Notes: a model not told the origin generated them from the sequence alone. Positions 35,438 through 43,830 are shown, counted from the stretch's first letter. The stretch: 64,000 nucleotides of DNA from Bradyrhizobium sp. (GCF_004799445.1 NZ_SSNA01000091.1:42858-106857); one strand, 5' to 3'. Numbers and translations are program-made.

Positions 35438-36916
35438 ATGACGGTTGCAAAGACTGGTGCAGAACACATTGCGTCGCTGAGAGACGGTCGCACGGTCTAT
35501 ATCGATGGACAGTTGGTGCCCGATGTCACGACCCATCCGGCGTTTCGGAATGCGGTGCAATCGGCAGGTGCGCTGTACGACTTCCAGGCGCAGCCCGAAA
35601 ATATCGAGCTGATGACGTTCAAGCCGGAAGGCTCAAACCGCCGCGTCAACCGCGCCTGGCAGATGCCGCGCAGCTACGACGAGATGATTCAGCGCCGCAA
35701 GGCGCTGCAGGCGTGGGCCAACGTCCACTACGGCTTCATGGGCCGCTCCCCGGACCATGTCGCCTCAGCCCTGGTCGGCCAGAGGATGGGCATCGACGTG
35801 TTCAGGAAGCACAGCCCTGACCGGGCCAAGGCATTCGCGGACTATTTTGACTACGCGGCCAAAAACGATCTGTTTCTCACTTATGTGATCATCAACCCGC
35901 AGGCCGAACGCGCCAAGGACTGGAGCCAGCAGGCCGACAATCTCGTCGCCCGCATCGTCGATGAGGACAGCGGCGGCATTACCATCCGTGGCGCCAAGAT
36001 GCTCGGCACGAGCTCTATCCTGGCGAACGAGGTCCTGGTTGCCAATCTTCAGCCATTGAAGCCTGGCGAGGAAGATCTCGCATTCTCCTGCGCCCTGCCG
36101 ATCAACACCAAGGGCATCCGCATCCTGTCGCGCAAATCATACGAATCGTCCGCGGTGTCGATATTCGACAATCCGCTGTCTTCGCGATTCGACGAAAATG
36201 ACGCGCTGATCTATTTCGATGACGTGAAGGTGCCGTGGGATCGCCTGTTCGTCTACCGCGACACCGACGTGTGCCGGCAGCAGTTTCATGATACGCAGGG
36301 ACACTCCTTTCAAAACTATCAGGCGCAGATTCGCCTGTCGGTGAAGATCAAGTTCCTGTTGGGTCTGGCGCGCCGGTTGACCGAAGCCATCGGCACCACC
36401 AAGATTCCCTCGGTCAGCGAGAAGCTCGGCTACATGGCCGCGCAGGCCAGCATGGTGGAGGCGATGCTGTCGGGCATGGAGGCCAGCGGATCGAAAGTCG
36501 GCGAGTATTGGGTGCCGAACAAGCATTTCATGTATTCGGCCCAGGTTTTGACCCAGGATCTCTATCCCCAATTCGTCAACTCGATCCGCGACCTTTCCGG
36601 AGGCGCGCTGATCATGCTGCCTTCCTCAATTGACGACTTCAAGGATCCGATGCTCAAGAAAATCATCCACACGACCCAGCGGGCCGCGGCGATGGAGCCG
36701 GAAGACAAGGTCAAGTTCCTCAAGGCGTGCTGGGACGCCGTCGGCTCCGAGTTCGGATCGCGGCATCAGCAATACGAGATGTTCTATGCGGGCGCGCGTT
36801 TCGTCACTGCCGGTCACAGCTTCAGGACTTACGACTGGAATTCCGCGACGGGGGCTGTGGACAGCCTGCTGTCGTCCTATTCGCTCGCGGACGAATTGAA
36901 CGGCGTGACACATTGA
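35438..36916 (+). CDS. 4-hydroxyphenylacetate 3-monooxygenase family (HpaB) flavin-dependent oxygenase
   Basis: A 492-residue protein of the HpaB family. SLRDGRTVYIDGQLVPDVTT near the N-terminus, MGRSPDHVASALVG, FLTYVIINPQAERAKDWSQQ, RGAKMLGTSSILANEVLV and the C-terminal DLSGGALIMLPSSIDDFKDP are diagnostic. These enzymes use reduced FAD supplied by a separate reductase (HpaC) to hydroxylate phenols or N-heterocycles such as pyrrole-2-carboxylate. No flavin reductase is encoded nearby, so reduced flavin must come from elsewhere. Directly downstream is an enamidase-like amidohydrolase, which points to an N-containing ring as substrate. Confidence 0.9.
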   Translation: MTVAKTGAEHIASLRDGRTVYIDGQLVPDVTTHPAFRNAVQSAGALYDFQAQPENIELMTFKPEGSNRRVNRAWQMPRSYDEMIQRRKALQAWANVHYGFMGRSPDHVASALVGQRMGIDVFRKHSPDRAKAFADYFDYAAKNDLFLTYVIINPQAERAKDWSQQADNLVARIVDEDSGGITIRGAKMLGTSSILANEVLVANLQPLKPGEEDLAFSCALPINTKGIRILSRKSYESSAVSIFDNPLSSRFDENDALIYFDDVKVPWDRLFVYRDTDVCRQQFHDTQGHSFQNYQAQIRLSVKIKFLLGLARRLTEAIGTTKIPSVSEKLGYMAAQASMVEAMLSGMEASGSKVGEYWVPNKHFMYSAQVLTQDLYPQFVNSIRDLSGGALIMLPSSIDDFKDPMLKKIIHTTQRAAAMEPEDKVKFLKACWDAVGSEFGSRHQQYEMFYAGARFVTAGHSFRTYDWNSATGAVDSLLSSYSLADELNGVTH

Positions 36917-36929
36917 CGGTGACGCAACC

Positions 36930-38123
36930 ATGAAAATAGCGATCGTCAATCTCGGGGAAATCGTTTCCGGCGACTGGCGCGCGCCGATCGCCGCAGGCGA
37001 TTGCATCGTTGCGGACGACGGCAAGATCGTGAGTGTCGGAACCGCGTCGCCGGCGGCGATCGAGAGCGCGGATGTGGTGATCGACGCTGGCGGGATGACC
37101 GCGATTCCCGGCCTGATCGATTCCCACGTTCACATCACCTTTGGCGATTACACGCCCCGCCAGCGCACGGTGGGCTACCTCGAAAGCTATCTGCATGGCG
37201 GCGTCACCACCTCGATCTCGGCGTCCGAAGTGCATGTTCCCGGCCGCCCGCGCGACGTTGAAGGCGTAAAGGCGCTGGCATTGGCGGCACAGCGCTGCTT
37301 TGCAGACTATCGGCCGGGCGGCATGCGGGTGATCGCGGGCTCCGTCATCCTCGAACCCGGCCTCAAGAAGGAAGATTTCGTCGAGCTGGCGAGCAAGGGC
37401 GTCGGACTGGCGAAAGCCGGGTTCGGCGCGGTGAAGACCGCTTACGACTATGTGCCGATGGTGGCCGACGCCAAGGCCGCGGGGCTCATCACCACGTGTC
37501 ACACCGGCGGCTCATCGATTCCAGGCTCTGGCGCCATCACCGGCGACCATCTGCTCAAGATGCATCCAGACGTATCCTTCCACATCAATGGCGGCCCGAC
37601 GGCGATGCCGGACCGGGATTTCGAGCGCGTCATCAGGGAAAGCACCATGGCGCTGCAGGTGTGCACCGCCGGCAACTTGCGCACTGCCCTGTTGTGCGGC
37701 CGGCTCGCGATGCAGCATGATGCGTTCGATCGTTTCATCATCGCGACGGACACGCCGACCGGCAGCGGAATCATGCCGCTCGGTATCCTCTATACCATGG
37801 CGCATCTGGCGAGCCTGACCGACATGACTCCCGAACAGGCGATCTGCGCGGCGTCAGGCAACAATGCGAAGGTGTATCGTCTCGACAGCGGCTTTTTGAG
37901 AGCGGGCAATGCCGCCGACATCGTGCTGCTCGACGCGCCCGACGGCGGCACGCAGGCGACCGCGCTGACGGCGATCAACCATGGCGATATTGCCGCGATC
38001 GGCGCGGTGGTGAGCGCGGGCGTCCCGCGCTTCATCGGCCGCAGCCGCAACACGCCGGCCACGACGCGCAAGGCGAGAATTGCCAGATCGAACGTGATGC
38101 AGGATTTTGCCTCGGCCCATTGA
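36930..38123 (+). CDS. Amidohydrolase closely resembling enamidase
   Basis: A 397-residue amidohydrolase-superfamily TIM barrel. LIDSHVHITFGDYTPRQRTV (His66, His68), HTGGSSIPGS (His191), SFHINGGPTAMPDRD (His218) and ATDTPTGSGIMPLGIL (Asp274) outline a binuclear metal site; SRNTPATTRKARI ends the protein. The sequence closely follows what I remember of Eubacterium barkeri enamidase, which hydrolyses 6-oxo-1,4,5,6-tetrahydronicotinate to 2-formylglutarate and ammonia. In that remembered alignment the bridging Glu falls at Lys162 here, which would suit a carboxylated lysine. The gene is 13 bases after the monooxygenase gene. The substrate is probably a cyclic enamide or lactam; imidazolonepropionase and dihydroorotase are less good matches. 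Confidence 0.82.
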   Translation: MKIAIVNLGEIVSGDWRAPIAAGDCIVADDGKIVSVGTASPAAIESADVVIDAGGMTAIPGLIDSHVHITFGDYTPRQRTVGYLESYLHGGVTTSISASEVHVPGRPRDVEGVKALALAAQRCFADYRPGGMRVIAGSVILEPGLKKEDFVELASKGVGLAKAGFGAVKTAYDYVPMVADAKAAGLITTCHTGGSSIPGSGAITGDHLLKMHPDVSFHINGGPTAMPDRDFERVIRESTMALQVCTAGNLRTALLCGRLAMQHDAFDRFIIATDTPTGSGIMPLGILYTMAHLASLTDMTPEQAICAASGNNAKVYRLDSGFLRAGNAADIVLLDAPDGGTQATALTAINHGDIAAIGAVVSAGVPRFIGRSRNTPATTRKARIARSNVMQDFASAH

Positions 38124-38140
38124 GGGCTTCGGCGACGCTG

Positions 38141-38521
38141 TCAGACCGGATCGAAATAATGGATCTCGAAAAGCATGCAGCCGTTCTTCGACTTGAAGGG
38201 ACCGTGATAGGCCCCCGGCGGCCGCGAGGCATAGGTATTTGGAGCGAATTCCGTTCCGCCTTCACCTCTCTCGTCGTTGCCGACCGTCAGATCGCCCGAG
38301 ATGAGATAGACCTCTTCCCAGTAATCGTGGACGAACGGTTTGGTCGTGTAGACGCCGGGCGCGAAACGAAGCAGCCGCGAACGCGAGCCGCGCTTGTTGC
38401 TCTCATCGAGACCGCCGGACAGGATTTTTTGCTGGATGCCCGCCGGATAGCCGGCCGGAGTTTCCCACCCCGTGGACATGTCGACCGCGTGGAATTCCTT
38501 ATGTTCCTTGTTAACGCCCAT
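38141..38521 (-). CDS. Cupin domain protein
   Basis: A 126-residue single cupin. RLLRFAPGVYTTKPFVHDYW then EEVYLISGDLTVGN is the first cupin motif with His and Glu ligands, and SRPPGAYHGPFKSKNGCMLF is the second with another His. It resembles small cupins related to ChrR and dihydroxyacetophenone dioxygenase. It converges on the enamidase-like gene and is divergent from the DUF2848 gene; it may be a metal-dependent oxygenase or isomerase of the same pathway. Confidence 0.85.
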   Translation of the reverse strand: MGVNKEHKEFHAVDMSTGWETPAGYPAGIQQKILSGGLDESNKRGSRSRLLRFAPGVYTTKPFVHDYWEEVYLISGDLTVGNDERGEGGTEFAPNTYASRPPGAYHGPFKSKNGCMLFEIHYFDPV

Positions 38522-38626
38522 TAGCTTTTGGTCCTTCTGCTAGTTGTACGCTTCGATCGACCGCGGCTGGAAACTGCAGAAGCGCGTCGCGAAATCGGCC
38601 GGAATCGTGTTCTCTGGAACGAGAAT

Positions 38627-38640
38627 CTAATATACGTTAG
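38627..38640. promoter_or_regulatory. Possible operator in divergent cupin/DUF2848 promoter
   Basis: CTAATATACGTTAG is an imperfect inverted repeat in an AT-rich stretch between the cupin (minus) and DUF2848 (plus) genes, with a MarR-family gene just downstream. MarR proteins bind such AT-rich palindromes. The match is short and no second copy with the same sequence was found, so this is tentative. Confidence 0.28.
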
Positions 38641-38684
38641 GACTTAGCTAGTTTTCAAAGTCTTTTTCGGGGGACACCGGCGGC

Positions 38685-39359
38685 ATGCTACGTTTCGACC
38701 TTCACGCCCGGCAGGGCCAGCAGCGCATTACGCTGGAACCCGCAGCGCTCATTGTCGCCGGCTGGACCGGCCGCGACGAGGCTGCGTTACGCCATCACAT
38801 CGAAGAACTGGCCGCCATCGGCGTACCTCGCCCTTCTTCCGTCCCCGTGTTCTACCGCAACAGCATTCTTAATCTCACGCAGGCACCGGTGGTCGAGGTT
38901 TTGGGACCTGACACGTCCGGCGAGGTCGAGCCCGTCATTGTCGCCGTCGAGGATCAGCTTTGTCTGACGGTCGGGTCGGACCATACCGACCGCAAGGCCG
39001 AGACCCAGGGCATTGCGCTATCGAAGCAGCTCTGCGCCAAGCAACTTGGCCACGATCTCTGGGCCCTCGACGACGTCGTCGACCACTGGGACCAACTTAA
39101 ATTGCGATCGTTCGTCACCATCGACGGCAAGCGCCTGGCTTACCAGGACGGCACGCTATCCGGGATGCGGCCGCCCGCCGATCTGATCGCGCGCTATGGA
39201 TCCGCGCTTGCGCCCAATACCGTGATGTATTGCGGAACCCTTGCTGCGATCGGGGGCATCCGGCCTGCGACCCGCTTTGAGATGGAGCTTGAAGATCCCG
39301 TTCTCGGACGCACGTTGAAACACGCTTACGACATCAACGTCCTGCCCGTCATCACCTAG
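38685..39359 (+). CDS. DUF2848 family protein, possibly fumarylacetoacetate-hydrolase-like
   Basis: A 224-residue protein. VGSDHTDRKAETQGIALSKQ and CAKQLGHDLWALDDVVDHWD are the recognisable DUF2848 core. The C-terminal part, VMYCGTLAAIGGIRPATRFE followed by MELEDPVLGRTLKHAYDINV, recalls the GTPAGxG..xPGD..E.EIEG.G.L.N end of FAH-family hydrolases, so an FAH-like fold and C-C bond hydrolysis are an inference. It lies between the cupin promoter and the MarR gene, in the cluster with the monooxygenase and enamidase-like genes. Confidence 0.75.
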   Translation: MLRFDLHARQGQQRITLEPAALIVAGWTGRDEAALRHHIEELAAIGVPRPSSVPVFYRNSILNLTQAPVVEVLGPDTSGEVEPVIVAVEDQLCLTVGSDHTDRKAETQGIALSKQLCAKQLGHDLWALDDVVDHWDQLKLRSFVTIDGKRLAYQDGTLSGMRPPADLIARYGSALAPNTVMYCGTLAAIGGIRPATRFEMELEDPVLGRTLKHAYDINVLPVIT

Positions 39360-39392
39360 CCTGTTAAAATTCGGCCAATTCCGGAGAAGCGT

Positions 39393-39998
39393 GTGGCGCG
39401 TCAAAAAACCAAGTCCGAGCGCAACCAGATCCCCCGCCGCCACGATGGCGCGAAGCCGAAGGGATCGCTGCCGTTAACGGTGACTCGCCCCGAACTGCTC
39501 AACGACGATACCGATCGGGACTTTCGAAAGCTCGTGCACAATATATTTGCCTTCATGGCACGTCACGAAGCGATCCGCGACGGCCACGCCCGGCAGATCG
39601 GTCTGGCGGGCATCGAATACACGATCCTGATTTCGATTGGTCATCTCGCCCTGGACGGCGATGTCAACGTCAAGACCGTCGCCGATCACCTGCACATGAG
39701 CGGCGCGTTCATCACCACGGTCACCAGCAAGCTGCAGGTTCTCGGTCTGATCGAAAAGACGCAGGACAGCGTCGACCGGCGCCGGATTTCCCTCGCCATC
39801 ACCGAGAAGGGAAAATTTCTGTTGCGCAGCCTCGCGCCCTATCAGCGCGAAATCAACGATGTCGAATTTGCAGCACTCGGCAAGGAAGACTTCCAGTTCT
39901 TGTCGAGGATTCTCGAAGCCCTGATCGTCTCCGGCGACGCGGCCGTTGCCCTGCAGCGCTACAAGGCCTCGATCAAGAACGACAGCAAGGTCGCCTGA
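39393..39998 (+). CDS. MarR family transcriptional regulator
   Basis: A 201-residue protein. The winged helix is evident in VKTVADHLHMSGAFITTVTS then KLQVLGLIEKTQDSVDRRRI, with the D.RR wing. It has an unusual basic N-terminal extension of about 40 residues (RQKTKSERNQIPRRHDGAKP). GGAGAAG precedes the GTG start. Located directly after DUF2848, it probably represses this cluster in the absence of the aromatic or heterocyclic inducer. Confidence 0.9.
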   Translation: MARQKTKSERNQIPRRHDGAKPKGSLPLTVTRPELLNDDTDRDFRKLVHNIFAFMARHEAIRDGHARQIGLAGIEYTILISIGHLALDGDVNVKTVADHLHMSGAFITTVTSKLQVLGLIEKTQDSVDRRRISLAITEKGKFLLRSLAPYQREINDVEFAALGKEDFQFLSRILEALIVSGDAAVALQRYKASIKNDSKVA

Positions 39999-40103
39999 AC
40001 GCTGGGCGACGCACCTGCCCCTCAACATTGGCGCGAGGTGAAAGCCTACATGCTTCGTACCTCGCCTGCCGCACAGGCCTCGCCTCATTTCCAGGAGCTA
40101 TTG

Positions 40104-40122
40104 GGCAATCCAACGGATTGCC
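40104..40122. repeat. Perfect 8-bp inverted repeat between convergent genes
   Basis: GGCAATCC, a 3-base loop and GGATTGCC form a tight hairpin between the MarR gene (plus) and the phosphoribosyltransferase gene (minus). It could act as a terminator, but no T-run follows in either direction. Confidence 0.35.
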
Positions 40123-40191
40123 AACCCGGAACGTTTCGCCGATCGTAAGCGGCCGTTCGGCGGGAAGCGACCGGTCACCGAGCTGCACGAT

Positions 40192-40857
40192 TTACGCAAT
40201 CGTCGCCGGCCTCGTGGCCGGGAAGCGCTCCAGAATTGTCACGACTTCCTGATCGCTGACCTGCCGGAAGTCCCGGTAGAAGTACCCGATGGCCCCGAAT
40301 AATTCCGGCGTCTCCAGACAAATCAAGCTATCAACTTCCTTGCGCAATTGCGTGATCGTGTCGTGCGGAGCGACGGGAACGGCGAGCACCAATTCTTTCG
40401 GTTTCCGCTGGCGGATGGCCTGCAGCGCCGCCCGTGTCGTCGCACCGGTAGCGATGCCGTCGTCGATGACGATCACCACCTGTCCCGCGATTTCTGCCCG
40501 GGCGCGGTCGCCGATGTAGAGTTGGCGCCGGCGCTCGATCTCCGCAAGCTCCTCTGCACACGCCGCGTCGAACTGGTGCGCGGTTGTGCCTGAAAGCTCG
40601 ATGATCTCCTCATTGCGGACGACGATCGGCGCGGCGCCATCCACCACCGCTCCCATCGCGAGCTCCGGCTGGGTCGGCACCCCAATCTTGCGGACCAGAA
40701 TCAGGTCGAGCGGAGCTTCGAGTGCAGCGGCAACCTCCGCGGCGACGGGAACACCGCCGCGCGGCAGGGCAAGCACAACGGGGTAACGGCCCTTATAGCC
40801 CGAAAGCGCTTTGGCCAGTCTGCGGCCGGCATCCGATCTGTCCCGGAAATCCATCAT
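40192..40857 (-). CDS. Phosphoribosyltransferase family protein
   Basis: A 221-residue protein. VVLALPRGGVPVAAEVAAAL at the N-terminus and VVIVIDDGIATGATTRAALQ (about residues 125-144) form the PRPP-binding site of type I phosphoribosyltransferases. The substrate base is not identified; such genes are often annotated as ComF-like or xanthine-type. It overlaps the upstream alpha/beta hydrolase by four bases, so both are translated from one transcript starting near the FixK-type box at 41637. A PRPP synthase is encoded 2 kb away in the same island. Confidence 0.9.
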   Translation of the reverse strand: MMDFRDRSDAGRRLAKALSGYKGRYPVVLALPRGGVPVAAEVAAALEAPLDLILVRKIGVPTQPELAMGAVVDGAAPIVVRNEEIIELSGTTAHQFDAACAEELAEIERRRQLYIGDRARAEIAGQVVIVIDDGIATGATTRAALQAIRQRKPKELVLAVPVAPHDTITQLRKEVDSLICLETPELFGAIGYFYRDFRQVSDQEVVTILERFPATRPATIA

Positions 40858-41579
40858 TGACGTGCATCCGGCTTGCGCGGATCCGCTTTCGCGGCGCGGA
40901 GATTTCCGGTGAACAGATGGCTTTCAAACCAGCCGGCGGCGAGTTCGATGACCGCGTCCAATGCGCCGGCTTCTTCAAAAAGGTGGGTGGCACCCGGAAC
41001 GATTTGAATGCTCTTTTCTCCTCCAAGGCGCTCCAGGGCCTGTTGGTTGAGTTCGATCACGCCATAATCCGCGCCGCCGACGATCAGGAGCGTCGGGATT
41101 TTGACAAGCGGCAATCTGTCACCCGCAAGATCAGGTCGTCCGCCACGCGAAACCACCGCGCCAATGCGATCGCCCAGCCCGCTGGCCGCCACCAGAGCCG
41201 CCGCCGCGCCTGTACTCGCCCCGAACAATCCGATCGGAAGGGAATTGACGTCCGGCTCGTCGATCACCCAGCGTACCGCCTGCTTCAGCCGCTGGGCGAG
41301 CAGGCTGATGTCGAACACATTCTGCCGGTCTTCCTCCTCCTGGGGCAGCAGAAGGTCCAACAGCAGCGTCGCAATCCTTCGGTGATTGAGCGCCTCCGCA
41401 ACCCGGATATTCCTGGGGCTGAATTGGCTCGACCCGCTGCCATGGGCGAAGATAACCAATGCCCGGGCTCCACCTGGACGGTTCAGCGTGCCGGCCAGAC
41501 CGTGCGGCGGGATCAGCACTTCTCGCGAAATCAGCAGCTTCTTGCGCTCTTCACGGCTTGTGGCGGAAATCTGGGGCAT
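40854..41579 (-). CDS. Alpha/beta hydrolase (dienelactone hydrolase family)
   Basis: A 241-residue hydrolase. FAHGSGSSQFSPRNIRVAEA carries the oxyanion region, LPIGLFGASTGAAAALVAAS the nucleophile elbow with Ser in GASTG, and the C-terminal VPGATHLFEEAGALDAV the catalytic His. The ATG at 41579 has GGAGG nine bases upstream; a start seven codons earlier is less likely. First gene of a two-gene unit with the phosphoribosyltransferase, downstream of the FixK-type box. Confidence 0.88.
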   Translation of the reverse strand: MPQISATSREERKKLLISREVLIPPHGLAGTLNRPGGARALVIFAHGSGSSQFSPRNIRVAEALNHRRIATLLLDLLLPQEEEDRQNVFDISLLAQRLKQAVRWVIDEPDVNSLPIGLFGASTGAAAALVAASGLGDRIGAVVSRGGRPDLAGDRLPLVKIPTLLIVGGADYGVIELNQQALERLGGEKSIQIVPGATHLFEEAGALDAVIELAAGWFESHLFTGNLRAAKADPRKPDARQ

Positions 41580-41636
41580 GGCTGGACACCTCCATTCCAT
41601 TTTAGAGAAACGCTACCTCTTGGCTCGGAACCGACC

Positions 41637-41650
41637 TTGATCAGGGTCAA
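41637..41650. promoter_or_regulatory. FixK/FNR-type box
   Basis: TTGATCAGGGTCAA, one mismatch from the TTGAT-N4-ATCAA palindrome bound by FNR, FixK and Dnr-type regulators. It lies between the divergent alpha/beta hydrolase and kinase-like genes. Activation with the box centred 41.5 bases upstream would start the minus-strand transcript near 41602, 23 bases before its ATG; the plus-strand transcript would start almost at the ATG of its gene. Confidence 0.72.
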
Positions 41651-41683
41651 GCCGGGCTGGAGAGCTCCCGCTAGTTATTTTCG

Positions 41684-42772
41684 ATGGTACTTTTGCAAAC
41701 GCCCCCGTGGGCGGGTCAAGCAGATCCGGAGGCGTCCACTCTCGGTGACAAGGTCCGGTTTCTCAGCGATCCGGCGGCCTATGTGCCCGTCCCCGAACAG
41801 GTGGTCACACGCGAAACCCACATGTCCTGGGTCTTCATGGCCGGCGACCGCGTTTACAAACTCAAGAAACCCGTTCGCTTCGCCTATCTCGATTTTTCAA
41901 CCCTGGACCGCCGCGAGGCGGCCTGTCGCGCGGAAGATCTGCTGAACCGGCGGCTCGCTCCGGATGTCTATCTGGGCGTCGTGCCACTCACGCTCTCGAC
42001 CGCGGGTCTCGCGATCTCCGGCGATGGATTTGTCGTCGATTGGCTGGTCGTCATGCGCCGGCTTGAGGAGAATGCGACCCTTGAGGCGGCCTTGCGTGGC
42101 GGCTGGTTGAGACCGACACAGATCGATCGACTGGCGACAACGCTCGGCACGTTTTACGCGCATGCGCCTCGAGTCCGGCTTGAACCCGAGTCCTATGTCG
42201 TCACGTGGCAGAAGGCGCCCGCGGCGAACTGCCGCGCGCTGTTGGACGCCCGCTTCGGCTTGCCCTTTGGATGCGTGGAGCGGATTGCACAGGTTCAGCG
42301 CCGGTTTTCAATGCAGCGATCCGCCCTGCTCCGCGAGCGGATCCGCGCACGGCGGTTCGTCGATTCCCATGGAGACCTTCGCCCCGAGCACATCTGGCTG
42401 CGCGAGCCCGTCACCATCATCGACTGCCTGGAATTCGACCCAAAGCTGCGGGCGAACGATCCTCTCGATGAAATCGCCTTCCTGCATCTTGAATGCGAAC
42501 GCCTTGGCGGCCTGTGGGCCGGCGAGCGGATCAGGCGGCACCTGGCGCGTGCCCTGGAAGACGACGCGGCAAGCGGGCTTTTCCTGTTCTATCGCAGCCA
42601 CCGGGCGATGTTGCGCGCGCGCCTGTCGATTGCCCATTTACTCGATCCGAACCCCCGCACCCCGGAGAAATGGCCCCGCCTTGCCCGGGTCTATCTCAAG
42701 CTTGCGGCGGTCGATGCCGGGCGTCTCGAACGTATTCTTGGCCGTGCTCGGAAGGAACGGCCGCGGGCCTGA
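41684..42772 (+). CDS. Aminoglycoside-phosphotransferase-like kinase (COG2187 type, N-terminal half only)
   Basis: A 362-residue protein. VTRETHMSWVFMAGDRVYKL then KKPVRFAYLDFSTLDRREAA matches the start of COG2187 proteins, and FVDSHGDLRPEHIWLREPVT is the catalytic HGD.....N/H loop of the kinase-like fold with IIDCLEFDPKLRANDPLDEI as the metal-binding segment. Many relatives carry a second P-loop ATPase domain (total about 520 residues); here it is absent. No clear ribosome site is seen before the ATG. It converges with the PRPP synthase gene 21 bases away. Confidence 0.82.
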   Translation: MVLLQTPPWAGQADPEASTLGDKVRFLSDPAAYVPVPEQVVTRETHMSWVFMAGDRVYKLKKPVRFAYLDFSTLDRREAACRAEDLLNRRLAPDVYLGVVPLTLSTAGLAISGDGFVVDWLVVMRRLEENATLEAALRGGWLRPTQIDRLATTLGTFYAHAPRVRLEPESYVVTWQKAPAANCRALLDARFGLPFGCVERIAQVQRRFSMQRSALLRERIRARRFVDSHGDLRPEHIWLREPVTIIDCLEFDPKLRANDPLDEIAFLHLECERLGGLWAGERIRRHLARALEDDAASGLFLFYRSHRAMLRARLSIAHLLDPNPRTPEKWPRLARVYLKLAAVDAGRLERILGRARKERPRA

Positions 42773-42793
42773 GGGAACCGCGGGCTGGTCGGC

Positions 42794-43819
42794 TTAGAAT
42801 ACCAGCAGATCGTCAAGCGGCTCGTCTTCGTGGAGCCGCCGGATAGCCTCCGCCAGCAACGGTGCCGCCGGCACAATGTCGAGTTTATCGCGCACCGGAC
42901 CGGCCGGCAGGCGAAATGCCGGAACCACGTCGGTGGCGATGATGCGATCGATGGCCGGATCGGCAAGCGCCGTTTCGGCTCCCGGCATGAATAGCCCGTG
43001 GGCGACGCATGCCAGAACCTGCCGGGCGCCACGCGTGCGCGCGGCCCGCGCCGCCCGCACCAACGTCCCGCCGGTGCTGATGAGATCGTCGACGATGATG
43101 CAGGTGGCGCCGGCGACATCGCCCACGAACAGGTCGCCCGAAATAACCCCCGCACTGCGGTGTTTCTCGGCAAAAGCCTTGCCGATCGGACGCCCCATCG
43201 CCACCTCCAGCGCTGCGCGCAACAGGTCCGCTCGCTTTCCGCCTCCCAGATCCGGCGAGATGACGCAAACAGGTTCTTCTCCTGCGGTTGCCTTGATCCG
43301 GGCGATCATCAGGGGCGCCGCGGTGAGCGCTATCGCGCGGCAGCGAAATGCATTTTCGAAGGCGGCCTCGTTGTGTACTTCAAGCGTGACGACGGCATCG
43401 CAGCCCATCGCCTCGAAAAGCGCGGCGATGTAACGCGTCGTGACCGGATCGTTCGCCTTGGTGCGCCGGTCCTTGCGCGCATAACAGAGATAAGGCGCGA
43501 CCGCGGTTACCCGCCTGGCCCCGGCGTCTTTCAATGCTGCGATGAAGAACAGCAACCGGCAGAGCTTGTCGTTGGCGCTTTGTTGCGGCCCGCCGTAAAG
43601 GCTATGGATCACGTAAACGTCGGCGCCGCCGACTGAATCGAGTGGTCTTGCTTTATGCTCACCATCCTCGAACTCACGCTCTTCATGTGCGCTGAGGTGA
43701 TGACCGAGCAAGCTACTTACATCGCGTCCAAGTTCGCTCGTGCCGTTCAAGGCAAATAGCTGAAGGCGATCACTTACAACCCGTGCGACGGCGGAAGGCG
43801 TCCAAATCTGCTTTTCCAT
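42794..43819 (-). CDS. prs: Ribose-phosphate pyrophosphokinase (PRPP synthase)
   Basis: A 341-residue enzyme. VIHSLYGGPQQSANDKLCRL and FFIAALKDAGARRVTAVAPY then YARKDRRTKANDPVTTRY are typical of PRPP synthases; ATCIIVDDLISTGGTLVRAA is the ribose-5-phosphate loop. The His region reads LEVHNEAAFENAFRCRAIAL rather than the classical DLHADQ, so this is a divergent, probably accessory copy. It makes PRPP from ribose 5-phosphate and ATP. The start at 43819 (MEKQIW) has GAGGTG upstream. An in-frame ATG at 43834 overlaps the preceding small gene by four bases. Confidence 0.9.
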   Translation of the reverse strand: MEKQIWTPSAVARVVSDRLQLFALNGTSELGRDVSSLLGHHLSAHEEREFEDGEHKARPLDSVGGADVYVIHSLYGGPQQSANDKLCRLLFFIAALKDAGARRVTAVAPYLCYARKDRRTKANDPVTTRYIAALFEAMGCDAVVTLEVHNEAAFENAFRCRAIALTAAPLMIARIKATAGEEPVCVISPDLGGGKRADLLRAALEVAMGRPIGKAFAEKHRSAGVISGDLFVGDVAGATCIIVDDLISTGGTLVRAARAARTRGARQVLACVAHGLFMPGAETALADPAIDRIIATDVVPAFRLPAGPVRDKLDIVPAAPLLAEAIRRLHEDEPLDDLLVF

Positions 43820-43830
43820 CGCAGCACACC

